Assembly (NCBI RefSeq): GCF_003967275.1 | Contig: NZ_AP018721.1 | Span: 248,001 to 312,000, forward strand | Source of the DNA: Sulfuritortus calidifontis | Lineage (GTDB): Bacteria > Pseudomonadota > Gammaproteobacteria > Burkholderiales > Thiobacillaceae | Reading direction: 5' to 3' | DNA: 64,000 nt | In this document: in pieces, positions 63,961 through 64,000 of the stretch | How the letters are laid out: each line of letters opens with the position of its first letter | Position numbering within the stretch: the stretch's first letter is position 1 | The notes under the pieces: model-generated | What the model was told of the DNA's origin: nothing | What the model saw: the letters and a program-made list of their open reading frames with translations, nothing else | The model's database searches: none | Made by a program: the position numbers and the translations under genes

Positions 63961-64000
63961 ACGATCTGGCTGAAAACACCCGCATCGCCCAGGACTGGAG
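63957..64000 (+). CDS. Start of an unidentified gene (partial)
   Basis: ATG 63957 overlaps the previous stop by four bases and opens a frame (MNDLAENTRIAQDW) running off the window. Too short to identify; the tight overlap suggests it is co-transcribed with the membrane protein. Confidence 0.45.
   Translation, partial: MNDLAENTRIAQDW

Noticed and set aside
1-64000. tRNA, rRNA, CRISPR array or prophage genes
   Set aside because: No cloverleaf-type sequence, regularly spaced repeat-spacer array, or integrase/capsid-type protein was recognised by eye; a tRNAscan or CRISPR search could confirm.

Overview
The window is a contiguous, GC-rich, gene-dense piece of a bacterial chromosome. Gene content and neighbourhoods (PurN followed by a DUF3108 protein, hemC-hemD-hemX-hemY, LptM-lysA beside cyaY, ruvX-pyrR-pyrB-pyrC', a KKPAA-repeat histone-like protein, TrpB2, homospermidine synthase, CheZ, PilU) point to a betaproteobacterium, probably from the Thiobacillus/Rhodocyclales neighbourhood. 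This placement is an inference from recalled gene families, not a phylogeny. No phage, plasmid, CRISPR array, rRNA or tRNA was seen.

Layout. 1-8.4 kb: 5' part of dsbD with cutA, fxsA, a PerM-type permease, purM-purN-DUF3108, convergent purE-purK, and an AlgC-type phosphohexomutase. 8.7-13.5 kb: an NTF2-like protein, hemN, a zinc-finger protein with ilvE, and a compact lipoprotein/ECF sigma/anti-sigma operon. 13.6-21.8 kb: a GAF/HD-GYP protein, glnE, acs with an unusual 149-bp tandem array at its 3' end, and pilU. 21.8-31.5 kb: small hypotheticals, an AhpD-like/Rieske fusion, a chemoreceptor, a Nudix hydrolase, trpB2, mscL, an internally shortened methyltransferase, nadA, hda, a GT-B-like protein and thioredoxin. 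31.5-38.1 kb: cheZ, msrPQ, the histone-like gene, lptM-lysA, cyaY, argH and a periplasmic thioredoxin-like protein. 38.2-45.6 kb: hemCDXY, a BaiN-type flavoprotein, a ferredoxin reductase, a sugar-epimerase-like protein and a Tgl-like transglutaminase candidate. 45.7-53.4 kb: algH-ruvX-pyrR-pyrB-pyrC'-Lon-like-Usp operon, interrupted by two small inverted-repeat elements. 53.5-64 kb: hpf, CBS protein, DUF504 plus homospermidine synthase, an ABC exporter, a hydrolase/ferredoxin/MazG-like cluster, aroB-dgt, a 1.1-kb repeat-rich gap, comF and a membrane protein.

Most genes are housekeeping and fit known pathways: purines (purMNKE), pyrimidines (pyrRB, with a dihydroorotase that has lost its metal ligands), haem (hemN, hemCDXY), amino acids (ilvE, glnE, lysA, argH, aroB), NAD (nadA), acetate activation (acs) and methionine-sulfoxide repair (msrPQ).

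The most unusual content is non-coding. Three short elements with terminal inverted repeats (14903-15162, 46266-46409, 48263-48531) have different termini but share two internal boxes, CTGCGGCGTTGC and GCGCCTTGC. They sit within a few bases of stop codons, and in two cases they supply the leader of the next gene. A 149-bp tandem repeat (19865-20352) repeats the last codons of acs three more times. A REP/REPIN family occurs at 14.8, 57.0 and 61.7 kb.
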